From JAENVU01 sp964639075 (GTDB taxonomy: Bacteria; Actinomycetota; Acidimicrobiia; IMCC26256; JAENVU01): a stretch of DNA of 15,104 nucleotides. The notes below the pieces were generated by a model that saw nothing but the letters and a program-made list of their open reading frames with translations, searched no databases and was not told the DNA's origin. The position numbers were made by a program, and so were the translations under genes. The stretch spans positions 1 through 15,104 of the forward strand of contig CAZXCB010000066.1 in assembly GCA_964639075.1 (NCBI GenBank), read 5' to 3'. Shown one piece after another: positions 8,336 to 14,228 of the stretch. Numbering within the stretch: the stretch's first letter is position 1; the number at the start of each line of letters is the position of its first letter.

Positions 8336-8432
8336 TGAAACACAGCCCCGCGGCCGCGTTCGGGATGTGGGATCCCAGCACTGCGGTGGTCGTCGGAGCC
8401 GGCGGACGCCGGAGCGCACGCCGACCCACCTC

Positions 8433-8438
8433 TAAGCT
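8433..8438 (+). promoter_or_regulatory. -10 box upstream of the adenosyltransferase
   Basis: TAAGCT fits TANNNT. It ends 7 bases before an ATG at 8446 that opens a 7-codon ORF, and 27 bases before the adenosyltransferase ATG at 8466. The 130-base divergent gap (8336-8465) holds no other clear promoter element; I saw no B12 riboswitch in it. Confidence 0.45.
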
Positions 8439-8445
8439 CGCCCGG

Positions 8446-8469
8446 ATGGTCGGAGCGGCTCGACGATGA
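8446..8469 (+). CDS. Possible 7-codon leader ORF overlapping the adenosyltransferase start
   Basis: ATG at 8446 reads MVGAARR and stops with TGA at 8467-8469, sharing bases with the adenosyltransferase ATG in an ATGA overlap. The -10 box at 8433-8438 would place the transcript start at this ATG, giving a leaderless mini-ORF translationally coupled to the main gene. An equally simple reading is that 8446-8465 is only a 20-base leader with a weak GGAG (8451-8454). No function is claimed for the peptide. Confidence 0.25.
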   Translation: MVGAARR

Positions 8470-9017
8470 AGGTGTACACGCGGACCGGCGACGACGGCAC
8501 GACCGGCCTCTTCTACGGCGGTCGCACCGACAAGGACGGTCCGGGACCGACCGCCTACGGCACGACCGACGAGGTCGTCTCGGCGCTCGGGCTCGCGCGC
8601 GCGGAGACCGCCGCCGACTCCGAGCTCGGGACCCTGCTCATCCGCCTCCAGCGGGAGCTCTTCACCGTCGGCGCCGAGCTCGCGACCGCGCCGGAGAACC
8701 GGCACAAGCTCACCCCCGGGGACACGCTCGTCACCGAGGCGATGGTCACCGCGCTCGAGGCCGTGATCGACGACGTCTCCGCCCGCTTCGAGCCGCCGAC
8801 GGAGTTCGTGCTCCCCGGCGAGGACCGCGTGTCGGCCGCGCTCGACGTCGCACGTACGACCACGAGACGCGCCGAGCGCGCGTGCGTGGCCGCGACCCGC
8901 GACGGTTGGCTCGGCGCCGACAGCCAGGTCGTGCCGTACCTCAACCGACTCGCCGACCTGTGCTGGACCCTCGGGCGCTGGCAGGAAGGCCAGTTCCGCG
9001 CTGCCCGCGCGCGCTGA
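8466..9017 (+). CDS. pduO: Cob(I)alamin adenosyltransferase, PduO/MMAB type
   Basis: 183 residues, the usual family length. It moves the adenosyl group of ATP to cob(I)alamin to give adenosylcobalamin in the cytoplasm, normally as a trimer of helical bundles. The N-terminal ATP-binding motif is KVYTRTGDDGTTGLF, followed by AYGTTDEVVSALGLARA. The C-terminal signatures are FVLPGEDRVSAALDVAR, TTTRRAERACV and VVPYLNRLADLCWTLGRW, which carry the conserved arginines and the asparagine-leucine-asparagine-arginine-like stretch of the active site. The glycine-rich step after FVLPG reads ED, where homologues often have G or S; this is a mild variant. It sits 84 bases before pepA on the same strand. Nearby metH uses methylcobalamin, not adenosylcobalamin, so this enzyme's client (for example a mutase) is elsewhere. 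Confidence 0.95.
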   Translation: MKVYTRTGDDGTTGLFYGGRTDKDGPGPTAYGTTDEVVSALGLARAETAADSELGTLLIRLQRELFTVGAELATAPENRHKLTPGDTLVTEAMVTALEAVIDDVSARFEPPTEFVLPGEDRVSAALDVARTTTRRAERACVAATRDGWLGADSQVVPYLNRLADLCWTLGRWQEGQFRAARAR

Positions 9018-9090
9018 TTCCCCGACCGATCCCGCCGCCTGGACGAAGACCGCCCGAATCGAACCGACCCGACCCGAACGCCGAACCGCC

Positions 9091-9096
9091 GGAGGA
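9091..9096 (+). promoter_or_regulatory. Shine-Dalgarno that fixes the TTG start of pepA
   Basis: GGAGGA lies 5 bases before TTG at 9102, the best ribosome binding site in the window. It decides for this non-ATG start over the in-frame ATG further in. The rest of the 84-base gap after pduO is a run of CGAAC/CGACC-like pentamers (about 9055-9090) with no clear promoter. Confidence 0.7.
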
Positions 9097-9101
9097 ACCC
9101 G

Positions 9102-10577
9102 TTGTCGATCAGTTGCTCAATCTCGTCGAGTGCGCCCGGCCGCGTCCGGGCGAGCCTCCTCGCCGTCCCGGTCTTCGCGGACCGGGAGCTCGGCCCCGGT
9201 GCCGACGCCGTCGACGACGCGACCGGCGGCACGCTCGGTGCCTTCATGGAGGGAGCCGACTTCGAGGGCAAGGTGGGCCAGGCGCTGTTCGTGCCGATCG
9301 ACGCGCCCGCGGGGACCGCATTGCTGGTCGGTCTCGGTGCCCGGGCCGAGGTCACGGCCGACGGGCTCCGCACCGCCGCCGCCCTGCTCGCCCAGCGCGC
9401 CCGGGGTGTCGCCAAGGTCGCGACCACGCTCGCGGATGCCGCGCCCGACGGCGTCGAGCGCGCCGACGCCGTGCAGGCCGTAGTCGAGGGTGTGCGCCTC
9501 GGCAGCTACGAGTTCAGCGAGTACAAGAGCACGTCCACCAAGGCCAAGCTCGCCCAGGTCGTGCTGCTGGGACGCGGTGGCGCCGGGGTGACGGCCGCGA
9601 TCGAACGCGCCGAGGTGATCTCGGACGCGGTCTGCTGGGCGCGCGACATGGTGAACACACCCTCGAGAGATCTCTCTCCCGACCTGTTCGCCAAGGCCGC
9701 GCAGCAGCTGCTGCGCGGGCACCATGTGCGGGTCGAGGTGCTCGACGTCGCCGCACTCCGCCGTGAGCGACTCGGCGGGATCCTCGGTGTGGGCCAGGGT
9801 TCCAAGCAGCCGCCGCGCCTCGTGAAGATGACCTACTCGCCGCGCGGCGCGAAGGGGACCGTCGCGTTGGTCGGGAAGGGCGTCGTGTTCGACTCCGGTG
9901 GTCTGTCGATCAAGACGGGCTCGGGCATGGAGACGATGAAGACCGACATGGCGGGTGCGGCCGCCGTCATCGCGACGATGTCCACGCTCGCCGCGCTCGA
10001 CGTGCGCACGAAGGTCGTCGCGTTCACGCCGATGGTCGAGAACATGCCGAGCGGCGAGGCGATCCGGCCCGGCGATGTCCTCACCTTCCGGAACCGCAAG
10101 ACCGCCGAGGTGCTCAACACCGACGCGGAAGGACGCCTGATCCTCGCCGACGCGCTCTCGCTCGCAGCCGAGGCGAAGCCCGACTGCATCGTCGACCTCG
10201 CCACGCTCACCGGTGCGTGCATGGTGGCGCTGGGAGACAAGATCGCCGGCCTCATGACCAACGACGACGACGTCCGCGGCGGCATCGAGGCGGCGGCCGA
10301 GCGCAGTGGCGAGCCGGTCTGGCGGCTTCCGTTGCCGAAGCGGTACCGCAAGCTGATCGACTCCGAGGTCGCCGACATGAAGAACATCGGGACCGGGAGC
10401 TACGGCGGCGCGCTCACCGCCGGCCTGTTCCTCCAGGAGTTCGTGGGCGAGGTGCCGTGGGCGCACCTCGACATCGCGGGCCCGGCGCGCGCGAGCGCGG
10501 ACGACGGCTACACGCGCCGCGGCGCCACCGGTTTCGGCGTGCGCACGGTCGTGGAGTTCCTCCGCGCTAGGCGGTGA
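9102..10577 (+). CDS. pepA: Leucyl aminopeptidase, M17 family
   Basis: 491 residues. A two-metal cytosolic hexameric aminopeptidase that trims N-terminal residues from peptides in protein turnover. All catalytic and metal positions are present: K259 in LVGKGVVFDSGG, D264, K271, D282 in MKTDMAGAAA, then D341, E343 and R345 in the family signature NTDAEGRL. Each sits exactly 11 residues before its E. coli PepA counterpart (K270, D275, K282, D293, D352, E354, R356), so spacing through the active site is conserved. The N-terminal domain (about 15-165) is the variable macro-like domain. TTG at 9102 is chosen because of the GGAGGA just upstream. The gene may be co-transcribed with pduO. Its stop overlaps the convergent L,D-transpeptidase stop region by 11 bases. 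Confidence 0.97.
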   Translation: MSISCSISSSAPGRVRASLLAVPVFADRELGPGADAVDDATGGTLGAFMEGADFEGKVGQALFVPIDAPAGTALLVGLGARAEVTADGLRTAAALLAQRARGVAKVATTLADAAPDGVERADAVQAVVEGVRLGSYEFSEYKSTSTKAKLAQVVLLGRGGAGVTAAIERAEVISDAVCWARDMVNTPSRDLSPDLFAKAAQQLLRGHHVRVEVLDVAALRRERLGGILGVGQGSKQPPRLVKMTYSPRGAKGTVALVGKGVVFDSGGLSIKTGSGMETMKTDMAGAAAVIATMSTLAALDVRTKVVAFTPMVENMPSGEAIRPGDVLTFRNRKTAEVLNTDAEGRLILADALSLAAEAKPDCIVDLATLTGACMVALGDKIAGLMTNDDDVRGGIEAAAERSGEPVWRLPLPKRYRKLIDSEVADMKNIGTGSYGGALTAGLFLQEFVGEVPWAHLDIAGPARASADDGYTRRGATGFGVRTVVEFLRARR

Positions 10578-11232
10578 CGACCACGGTCGTGCCGACCGGC
10601 GTCCACTCGAAGACGACGCGCGCCATCAGCTGGCTCTCGCGGACGCAGCCCGAGCTCAACGGCTGGCCGAGCTGCGCATCGGACTGGATCGGCGAGTTGT
10701 CGGGTCGCAACGGGATGCCGTGGAATCCGATGTCGGTCGTCGCGCCCCACGCGAAGCCGACGAAGTACGGCAGGCGCAGATCGGGGTGGGCCTTGGAGCG
10801 GCCCATCTCGAGCTTGCGGAACACGTGGTACGTGCCGGGCCGGGGTGTTCCCCGGCGTCCGCTCACCGAGAACAGCGCGACGACGTAGTCGGTCTCGTCG
10901 ACGAGCCACACCTTCTGGCAGGAGTTGCAGTAGACGATCCGCCGACCGGTGCCCGTGCCGGGCGGCGGTGCTCCCGTGTCCGGGTTCACGGCCGGTCTCG
11001 TCGTGGTGGTGGTGGTCGTCGTCGGCGCGGCGGCGGGCCTCGACACCGGGTGGGCGGCACGCACCGTGTGCACACGCAGCGGTCGCGGTCCTGTCGCGCC
11101 TGGCGTCGCCCGGTCGGTCGAGCACGACGCGAGCACGAGCGCGAGGCCCACGGCGACCGCGCACACGCCGGTCACCCCGGCGATGCGGTGGCGACGTTCC
11201 CGGCGCGCTCGTCGCTGCGAACGGGTCTCCAT
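10567..11232 (-). CDS. L,D-transpeptidase (YkuD domain) lipoprotein
   Basis: 221 residues. It crosslinks peptidoglycan between meso-diaminopimelate residues (3-3 links) or attaches proteins to it, outside the membrane. The N-terminus is an arginine-rich leader and hydrophobic stretch (about 17-36) ending in lipobox L34-A35-S36-C37, so a lipid-anchored signal peptide is likely. A Thr-rich linker (71-78) precedes the YkuD domain (about 97-220): RIVYCNSCQKVWLVDE, SGRRGTPRPGTYHVF, GFHGIPL with H171, and SSGCVRES with catalytic C196. C102 and C105 form a CxxC where relatives tend to have Ser and Gln. GGGAGG at 11238-11243 sits 5 bases before the ATG. It follows the MoeB gene by 148 bases on the same strand. 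Confidence 0.92.
   Translation of the reverse strand: METRSQRRARRERRHRIAGVTGVCAVAVGLALVLASCSTDRATPGATGPRPLRVHTVRAAHPVSRPAAAPTTTTTTTTRPAVNPDTGAPPPGTGTGRRIVYCNSCQKVWLVDETDYVVALFSVSGRRGTPRPGTYHVFRKLEMGRSKAHPDLRLPYFVGFAWGATTDIGFHGIPLRPDNSPIQSDAQLGQPLSSGCVRESQLMARVVFEWTPVGTTVVVTA
10999..11022 (-). repeat. Eight-codon threonine tract in the transpeptidase linker
   Basis: Eight consecutive ACG/ACC threonine codons (residues 71-78) form a short trinucleotide repeat, probably a flexible, perhaps glycosylated, extracytoplasmic spacer between the lipid anchor and the catalytic domain. Such tracts can change length by slippage. Confidence 0.7.
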
Positions 11233-11380
11233 GGCGGCCTCCCAACCGGCCCGGTCCGGTACCGGGGCTGGTGGGGTCTTCGACCGCGTGCCGGAGGTTC
11301 TTCAGCCGGTTCGCGTGCGGGTCCGGTTCATGCCCTTTGTCGGCCGCGGTGCGTGGCGCCCGGGCGGGATGCGACCGCGC
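11233..11380 (-). other. 148-base gap between moeB stop and transpeptidase start
   Basis: No TANNNT box with a -35 is visible, so the transpeptidase may be read through from moeB. A 6-base stem CCCGGT/ACCGGG (11250-11255 with 11261-11266, loop of 5) and the alternative palindrome CCGGTACCGG lie just upstream of the GGGAGG ribosome binding site at 11238-11243. No clear moeB terminator is seen. Confidence 0.3.
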
Positions 11381-12565
11381 TCAGTGAGCGAGCGTGGTGC
11401 CGTCGGCGAGGACCGCGTGCGGCAGGCAGTGCTGGTCGTACTCGGCGATGACGATCGGCGGCGCGTGCTCGCCGCACGCCGGGCACTCGGGGTCGCGCCG
11501 CACCTTGAACGTTCGGAACGACTGCTCGAGCGCGTCGTACGCGAGGAGGCGGCCGACGAGTGGGTCGCCGAGGCCGAGGAGCAGCTTGATCGTCTCGAGC
11601 GCCTGGATCGAGCCGACGATGCCGGGCAGCACGCCGAGCACACCGGCTTCGGCGCAGCTCGGCGCGAGCTCCGGCGGCGGCGGCTCGGGCAGCAGGCAGC
11701 GGTAGCACGGACCCACGTACGGGTCGAAGACGGTCACCTGGCCCTCGAACCGGAAGATCGACCCGTGCACCACCGGGATGCGGGCGAGCAACGACGCGTC
11801 GTTGAGCAGGTACCGGGTGGGGAAGTTGTCGGTGCCGTCGAGGACGACGTCGTAGCCGTCGAGGATCTCCATCACGTTGTCGGCGCCGAAGCGCACGTCG
11901 TGGGTCACGACGTTCACGTCCGGGTTGAGCATCGTGAGCGTCTTCTTCGCGCTGTCGACCTTGCGGTCGCCGATGCGGTCGACGTTGTGGAGGACCTGTC
12001 GTTGGAGGTTCGACGCGTCGACGACGTCCATGTCGACGATGCCGAGCGTGCCGACACCCGCGGCCGCGAGGTACAGCGCGGCCGGGGAGCCGAGGCCGCC
12101 CGCGCCGAGCAACAGCACCTTGGACTCGAGCAGCTTCTGCTGGCCGTCCTCGCCGACCTCGGGCAGGAGGATGTGGCGCTTGTAGCGGTCGCGTTGCTCC
12201 GCGTTGAGCACGGCGGGCGTGATCCAGGGGCGGCCCTCGTTCTTCCACTGGCCGAACCCGCCGGACATCGACACGACGTTGCGGTACCCGAGCTCGCCGA
12301 GGGTCTTGGCCGCGAACACCGAACGCACGCCACCCGCGCAGTACACGACGAGCTCGGCCTCGCGGTCGGTGATCTTGTTCTCGACCTGGCTCTCGAGGTG
12401 GCCGCGCGGGATGAACACCGCGCCGGGGATGGTGCCGGCGTCGTGCTCGTCCTGCTCGCGCACGTCGAGGAACGTGACCTCGCCGAGCTTGGGCTCGGCG
12501 TCGGCGGGGCTGATCTCTCGGATCTCGGCCTTGGTCTCGGTCAGCAGCTCTCGGAACGAGGGCAT
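11381..12565 (-). CDS. moeB: Rhodanese-MoeB fusion: ThiF-family adenylyltransferase/sulfurtransferase
   Basis: 394 residues. The E1-like domain adenylates the C-terminal glycine of a ubiquitin-like sulfur carrier (MoaD, ThiS or CysO type), and the rhodanese domain passes persulfide sulfur to form the thiocarboxylate. Here the rhodanese is N-terminal (about 8-115; C76 in VVYCAGGVRS) and the MoeB domain C-terminal (about 120-394), the reverse of MoeZ/MOCS3. ATP loop GAGGLGSPAA is at 154-163; D180, N186 and R189 (in DASNLQRQ) line the ATP site. The zinc pairs are C287-x-x-C290 and C361-x-x-C364, and C304 (PSCAEAGVLG) is at the E1-type cysteine position. GGGAG at 12572-12576 lies 6 bases before the ATG. 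A sigma70-like promoter lies upstream. No MoaD-like carrier gene is in the window. Confidence 0.93.
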   Translation of the reverse strand: MPSFRELLTETKAEIREISPADAEPKLGEVTFLDVREQDEHDAGTIPGAVFIPRGHLESQVENKITDREAELVVYCAGGVRSVFAAKTLGELGYRNVVSMSGGFGQWKNEGRPWITPAVLNAEQRDRYKRHILLPEVGEDGQQKLLESKVLLLGAGGLGSPAALYLAAAGVGTLGIVDMDVVDASNLQRQVLHNVDRIGDRKVDSAKKTLTMLNPDVNVVTHDVRFGADNVMEILDGYDVVLDGTDNFPTRYLLNDASLLARIPVVHGSIFRFEGQVTVFDPYVGPCYRCLLPEPPPPELAPSCAEAGVLGVLPGIVGSIQALETIKLLLGLGDPLVGRLLAYDALEQSFRTFKVRRDPECPACGEHAPPIVIAEYDQHCLPHAVLADGTTLAH

Positions 12566-12613
12566 CGGGGGCTCCCGGTGGGTCGGGCGGGGACTTCGCG
12601 AATCGAGGGTGAA

Positions 12614-12642
12614 ATCCTACTCCCAGGGTCGGATATTCCCAA
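12614..12642 (-). promoter_or_regulatory. moeB: Sigma70-like promoter of the rhodanese-moeB gene
   Basis: On the minus strand, -35 TTGGGA (12637-12642), a 17-base spacer and -10 TAGGAT (12614-12619). Transcription would start near 12607, leaving a leader of about 41 bases with GGGAG placed 6 bases before the ATG. This gene therefore has a leader, unlike the neighbouring sirtuin. Confidence 0.55.
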
Positions 12643-12663
12643 CCCGACCTTGACCCCGGATCC

Positions 12664-12688
12664 GGGCGGCCCGATCAGTCGGGCGCCC
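12664..12688 (-). terminator. Hairpin over the sirtuin stop codon
   Basis: GCCCGA (12669-12674) pairs with TCGGGC (12679-12684) around a 4-base loop, extended by C-G and GGG/CCC pairs with a single bulged G at 12668: about 10 pairs in all. The sirtuin TGA lies in the loop. There is no T-tract. It could end the sirtuin transcript before the moeB promoter 22 bases further on. Confidence 0.45.
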
Positions 12689-13463
12689 CGGCGGCGACGC
12701 GGGCGACGAGCGCGGGGAGGATCTGGCCGAGCGGAGCGTGGCTGACGGCGTCGGCGTACGCATCGAACGGGGTCTCCTGGGCGTTGAAGACCACGAGACG
12801 GGCGCCGCGCGACAGGGCGATCTCGGGCAGCGCCGCGGCCGGGTACACGCCGAGCGACGTCCCGAGCGCGAGGAAGACGTCGCACTCCTCGGCGGCCTGC
12901 TGGGCGCGTGCGAGGTCGGCCGGGACGAGGTTCTCGCCGAAGCTGATCGTCGCCGACTTCAGCATCCCACCGCACGAGCCGCAGGCCGGATCCTCCTCGC
13001 CGGCCGCGACGCGTGCGAGTGTCTCGCTCATCGGGCCCTGCCAGTCGCAATGGAGGCACTTCGCGAAGTGCACCGTGCCGTGGATCTCGACGACCGACTC
13101 CGGGTCCGAGCCCGCGGCCTGGTGCAGGCCGTCGATGTTCTGGGTGACGAGCGTGTGCACGTGCGCGACGCGTGCGAGCTCGGCGACGGCACGGTGTCCC
13201 TCGTTGGGCTGCGCGTTCCAGATCTCCGAGTGGAGGCGGTGCTGCCAGGCGGCCTTCCGGACCTCGGGATCGGCGACGTAGTGCTGCAACGTCGCGGCCT
13301 TCTCGGCTGCGGGGTTCTTGGTCCACACACCCTGCGGACCGCGGAAGTCCGGGATGCCGGACTCGGTGGAGATGCCCGCGCCCGTGAGCACGACGATCGC
13401 ACGCGCGTCCCGCAACCAGGTGGCGACGACGTCGAGCGCGTCGCTGCCGGGATCGACCTCCAC
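12675..13463 (-). CDS. NAD-dependent protein deacylase, Sir2 family (sirtuin)
   Basis: 262 residues. It removes acyl groups from protein lysines using NAD+, giving nicotinamide and O-acyl-ADP-ribose; cytoplasmic. Motifs in order: GAGISTESGIPDFRG (28-42, NAD binding), TQNIDGLHQAAG (107-118), catalytic H128 in VEIHGTV, zinc cysteines C136-x-x-C139 and C161-x-x-C164, GTSLGVYPAA (201-210) and VVFNAQETPFD near the end. FRGPQGVW resembles the SIRT6/7 (class IV) form rather than the class III CobB form, and the Y-x-x-R pair of desuccinylases is not apparent, so deacetylation or long-chain deacylation is more likely; that is inference. The frame is open to 13550, but GTG at 13463 is chosen: it is 7 bases after a TACCCT -10 box, and the longer start would enter the terminator of the upstream operon. 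Confidence 0.94.
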   Translation of the reverse strand: MEVDPGSDALDVVATWLRDARAIVVLTGAGISTESGIPDFRGPQGVWTKNPAAEKAATLQHYVADPEVRKAAWQHRLHSEIWNAQPNEGHRAVAELARVAHVHTLVTQNIDGLHQAAGSDPESVVEIHGTVHFAKCLHCDWQGPMSETLARVAAGEEDPACGSCGGMLKSATISFGENLVPADLARAQQAAEECDVFLALGTSLGVYPAAALPEIALSRGARLVVFNAQETPFDAYADAVSHAPLGQILPALVARVAAGAPD

Positions 13464-13470
13464 GCGGCCG

Positions 13471-13476
13471 AGGGTA
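13471..13476 (-). promoter_or_regulatory. -10 box for a leaderless sirtuin transcript
   Basis: On the minus strand TACCCT, then CGGCCGC (7 bases), then the GTG start at 13463. No Shine-Dalgarno is possible. The -35 region would fall inside the distal arm of the terminator at 13497-13552. Confidence 0.5.
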
Positions 13477-13496
13477 TCGGCCGCGTGGAGGGGAAC

Positions 13497-13552
13497 GGGT
13501 GGGGTGGCGCGCCGGGGGCAGGGGATGGGAGGCCGGCGCGCCACGCCCACCC
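13497..13552 (-). terminator. Strong GC-rich terminator hairpin of the LysM operon
   Basis: The arm at 13497-13515 (GGGTGGGGTGGCGCGCCGG) is complementary to the arm at 13533-13552 apart from one mismatch or bulge, with a 17-base loop. It starts 5 bases after the stop codon of the unknown protein. There is no T-tract. This is the longest perfect-like stem in the window and fills most of the gap to the sirtuin promoter. Confidence 0.75.
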
Positions 13553-13557
13553 GCGGC

Positions 13558-14211
13558 TCAGGCCGCGGTGTCGCGGCTCTCGGTGCTCTCGGACGGTGCG
13601 GGCGGCGCGGGTGCCGACGCGTCGTCCGTCAACGCGGCGAAGGCGGCGCGATGGCGCTCGTACGCCCACGTCGCGCTCTCACGGCACACCGTGGGATGGA
13701 ACCCGACGCGGAGCAGCGTCCGCTCGACGTGGTCGAGATCGTCGCCCTGCTCGAACAAGGTGAAGGCGAGACGTCGCGCACGTCGGCGCGCGTGCTCGAG
13801 CGGCGTGGACTCCAGCTGACTCTCGACCCACGCATCGTGGTCGCGCTGGAGCGACAGCGGCAGCCGGTGGACGTGGCGACGGCTCACGGGCGGCACGTTG
13901 CGTCGCACCGCGAACGCGGTGGAATCGCTCGCGTGAGCCAGGTCGAACTGCACGAGACGGTGCAGGCTGCGGACGAGCGGCGACGAGTTGCCCTCGCGGG
14001 AACCGAGCCCGAGTGATTGGGACAGATCGAGCGTCTCGATCTCGAGACCGTCGGGCGCGGTATCGAGGCGCGTCGCGATCCGCCGTAGCAGCAGCAACGT
14101 GGTCGGGCCGAGCGTCGGCAACCAGAAGCGTTCGACGTATTCGGAGCGCGGGTCGTGGCCCAGCGTGTCGATGATCGGGTCTGGCCAAGGGGTGATGGCG
14201 AGGGTGGACAC
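13558..14211 (-). CDS. Unrecognised protein, possibly winged-helix, paired with LysM gene
   Basis: 217 residues, no signal peptide or membrane segment, so probably cytoplasmic. I cannot name a family. The N-terminal part has EYVERFWLPTLGPTTLLLLRRIATRL (about 24-49; only a segment of it is conserved-looking), then a stretch that could form a helix-turn-helix or winged helix: LDLSQSLGLGSREGNSSPLV and RSLHRLVQFDLA (61-92), a strand AFAVRRNVPPVSRRH (99-113) and a basic helical region with EHARRRARRLAFTLFEQGDD (139-158). The C-terminal 25 residues are Ala/Pro/Ser-rich and look disordered. GTG at 14211 is chosen because AGAGGAG at 14218-14224 lies 6 bases upstream and the LysM stop is only 17 bases before it. 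A longer frame to 15048 only runs antiphase through the LysM gene. The pairing suggests a regulatory or assembly role with the LysM protein, which is inference. Confidence 0.75.
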   Translation of the reverse strand: MSTLAITPWPDPIIDTLGHDPRSEYVERFWLPTLGPTTLLLLRRIATRLDTAPDGLEIETLDLSQSLGLGSREGNSSPLVRSLHRLVQFDLAHASDSTAFAVRRNVPPVSRRHVHRLPLSLQRDHDAWVESQLESTPLEHARRRARRLAFTLFEQGDDLDHVERTLLRVGFHPTVCRESATWAYERHRAAFAALTDDASAPAPPAPSESTESRDTAA

Positions 14212-14217
14212 GGCGCG

Positions 14218-14224
14218 CTCCTCT
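14218..14224 (-). promoter_or_regulatory. Shine-Dalgarno that fixes the GTG start at 14211
   Basis: Minus strand AGAGGAG, 6 bases before GTG. It lies in the 17-base gap after the LysM stop codon, supporting translation of the downstream gene from the LysM mRNA. Confidence 0.65.
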
Positions 14225-14228
14225 GGGG

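Noticed and set aside
6020..8338. 772-codon open frame on the plus strand opposite the GT2 and second GT-C genes
   Set aside because: Low-complexity Arg/Glu/Gly/His sequence without motifs, covering two recognisable minus-strand genes; a high-GC shadow.
9055..9090. CGAAC/CGACC pentamer run before pepA as a regulatory repeat
   Set aside because: Units are irregular in spacing and sequence and can be explained by base composition.
9117..10466. 449-codon minus-strand frame opposite pepA
   Set aside because: pepA is supported by all catalytic residues and a strong ribosome binding site; the antisense frame has no recognisable domain.
10577..10590. Small hairpin ACGAC-CACG-GTCGT at the pepA/transpeptidase junction as a bidirectional terminator
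   Set aside because: Only 5 pairs, lies inside the transpeptidase C-terminal codons, and such short stems are common by chance at this GC content.
10949..12745. 598-codon plus-strand frame over the transpeptidase and moeB genes
   Set aside because: Composition and position mark it as the antisense of two well-supported genes; it also contains the threonine-tract complement as poly-Val.
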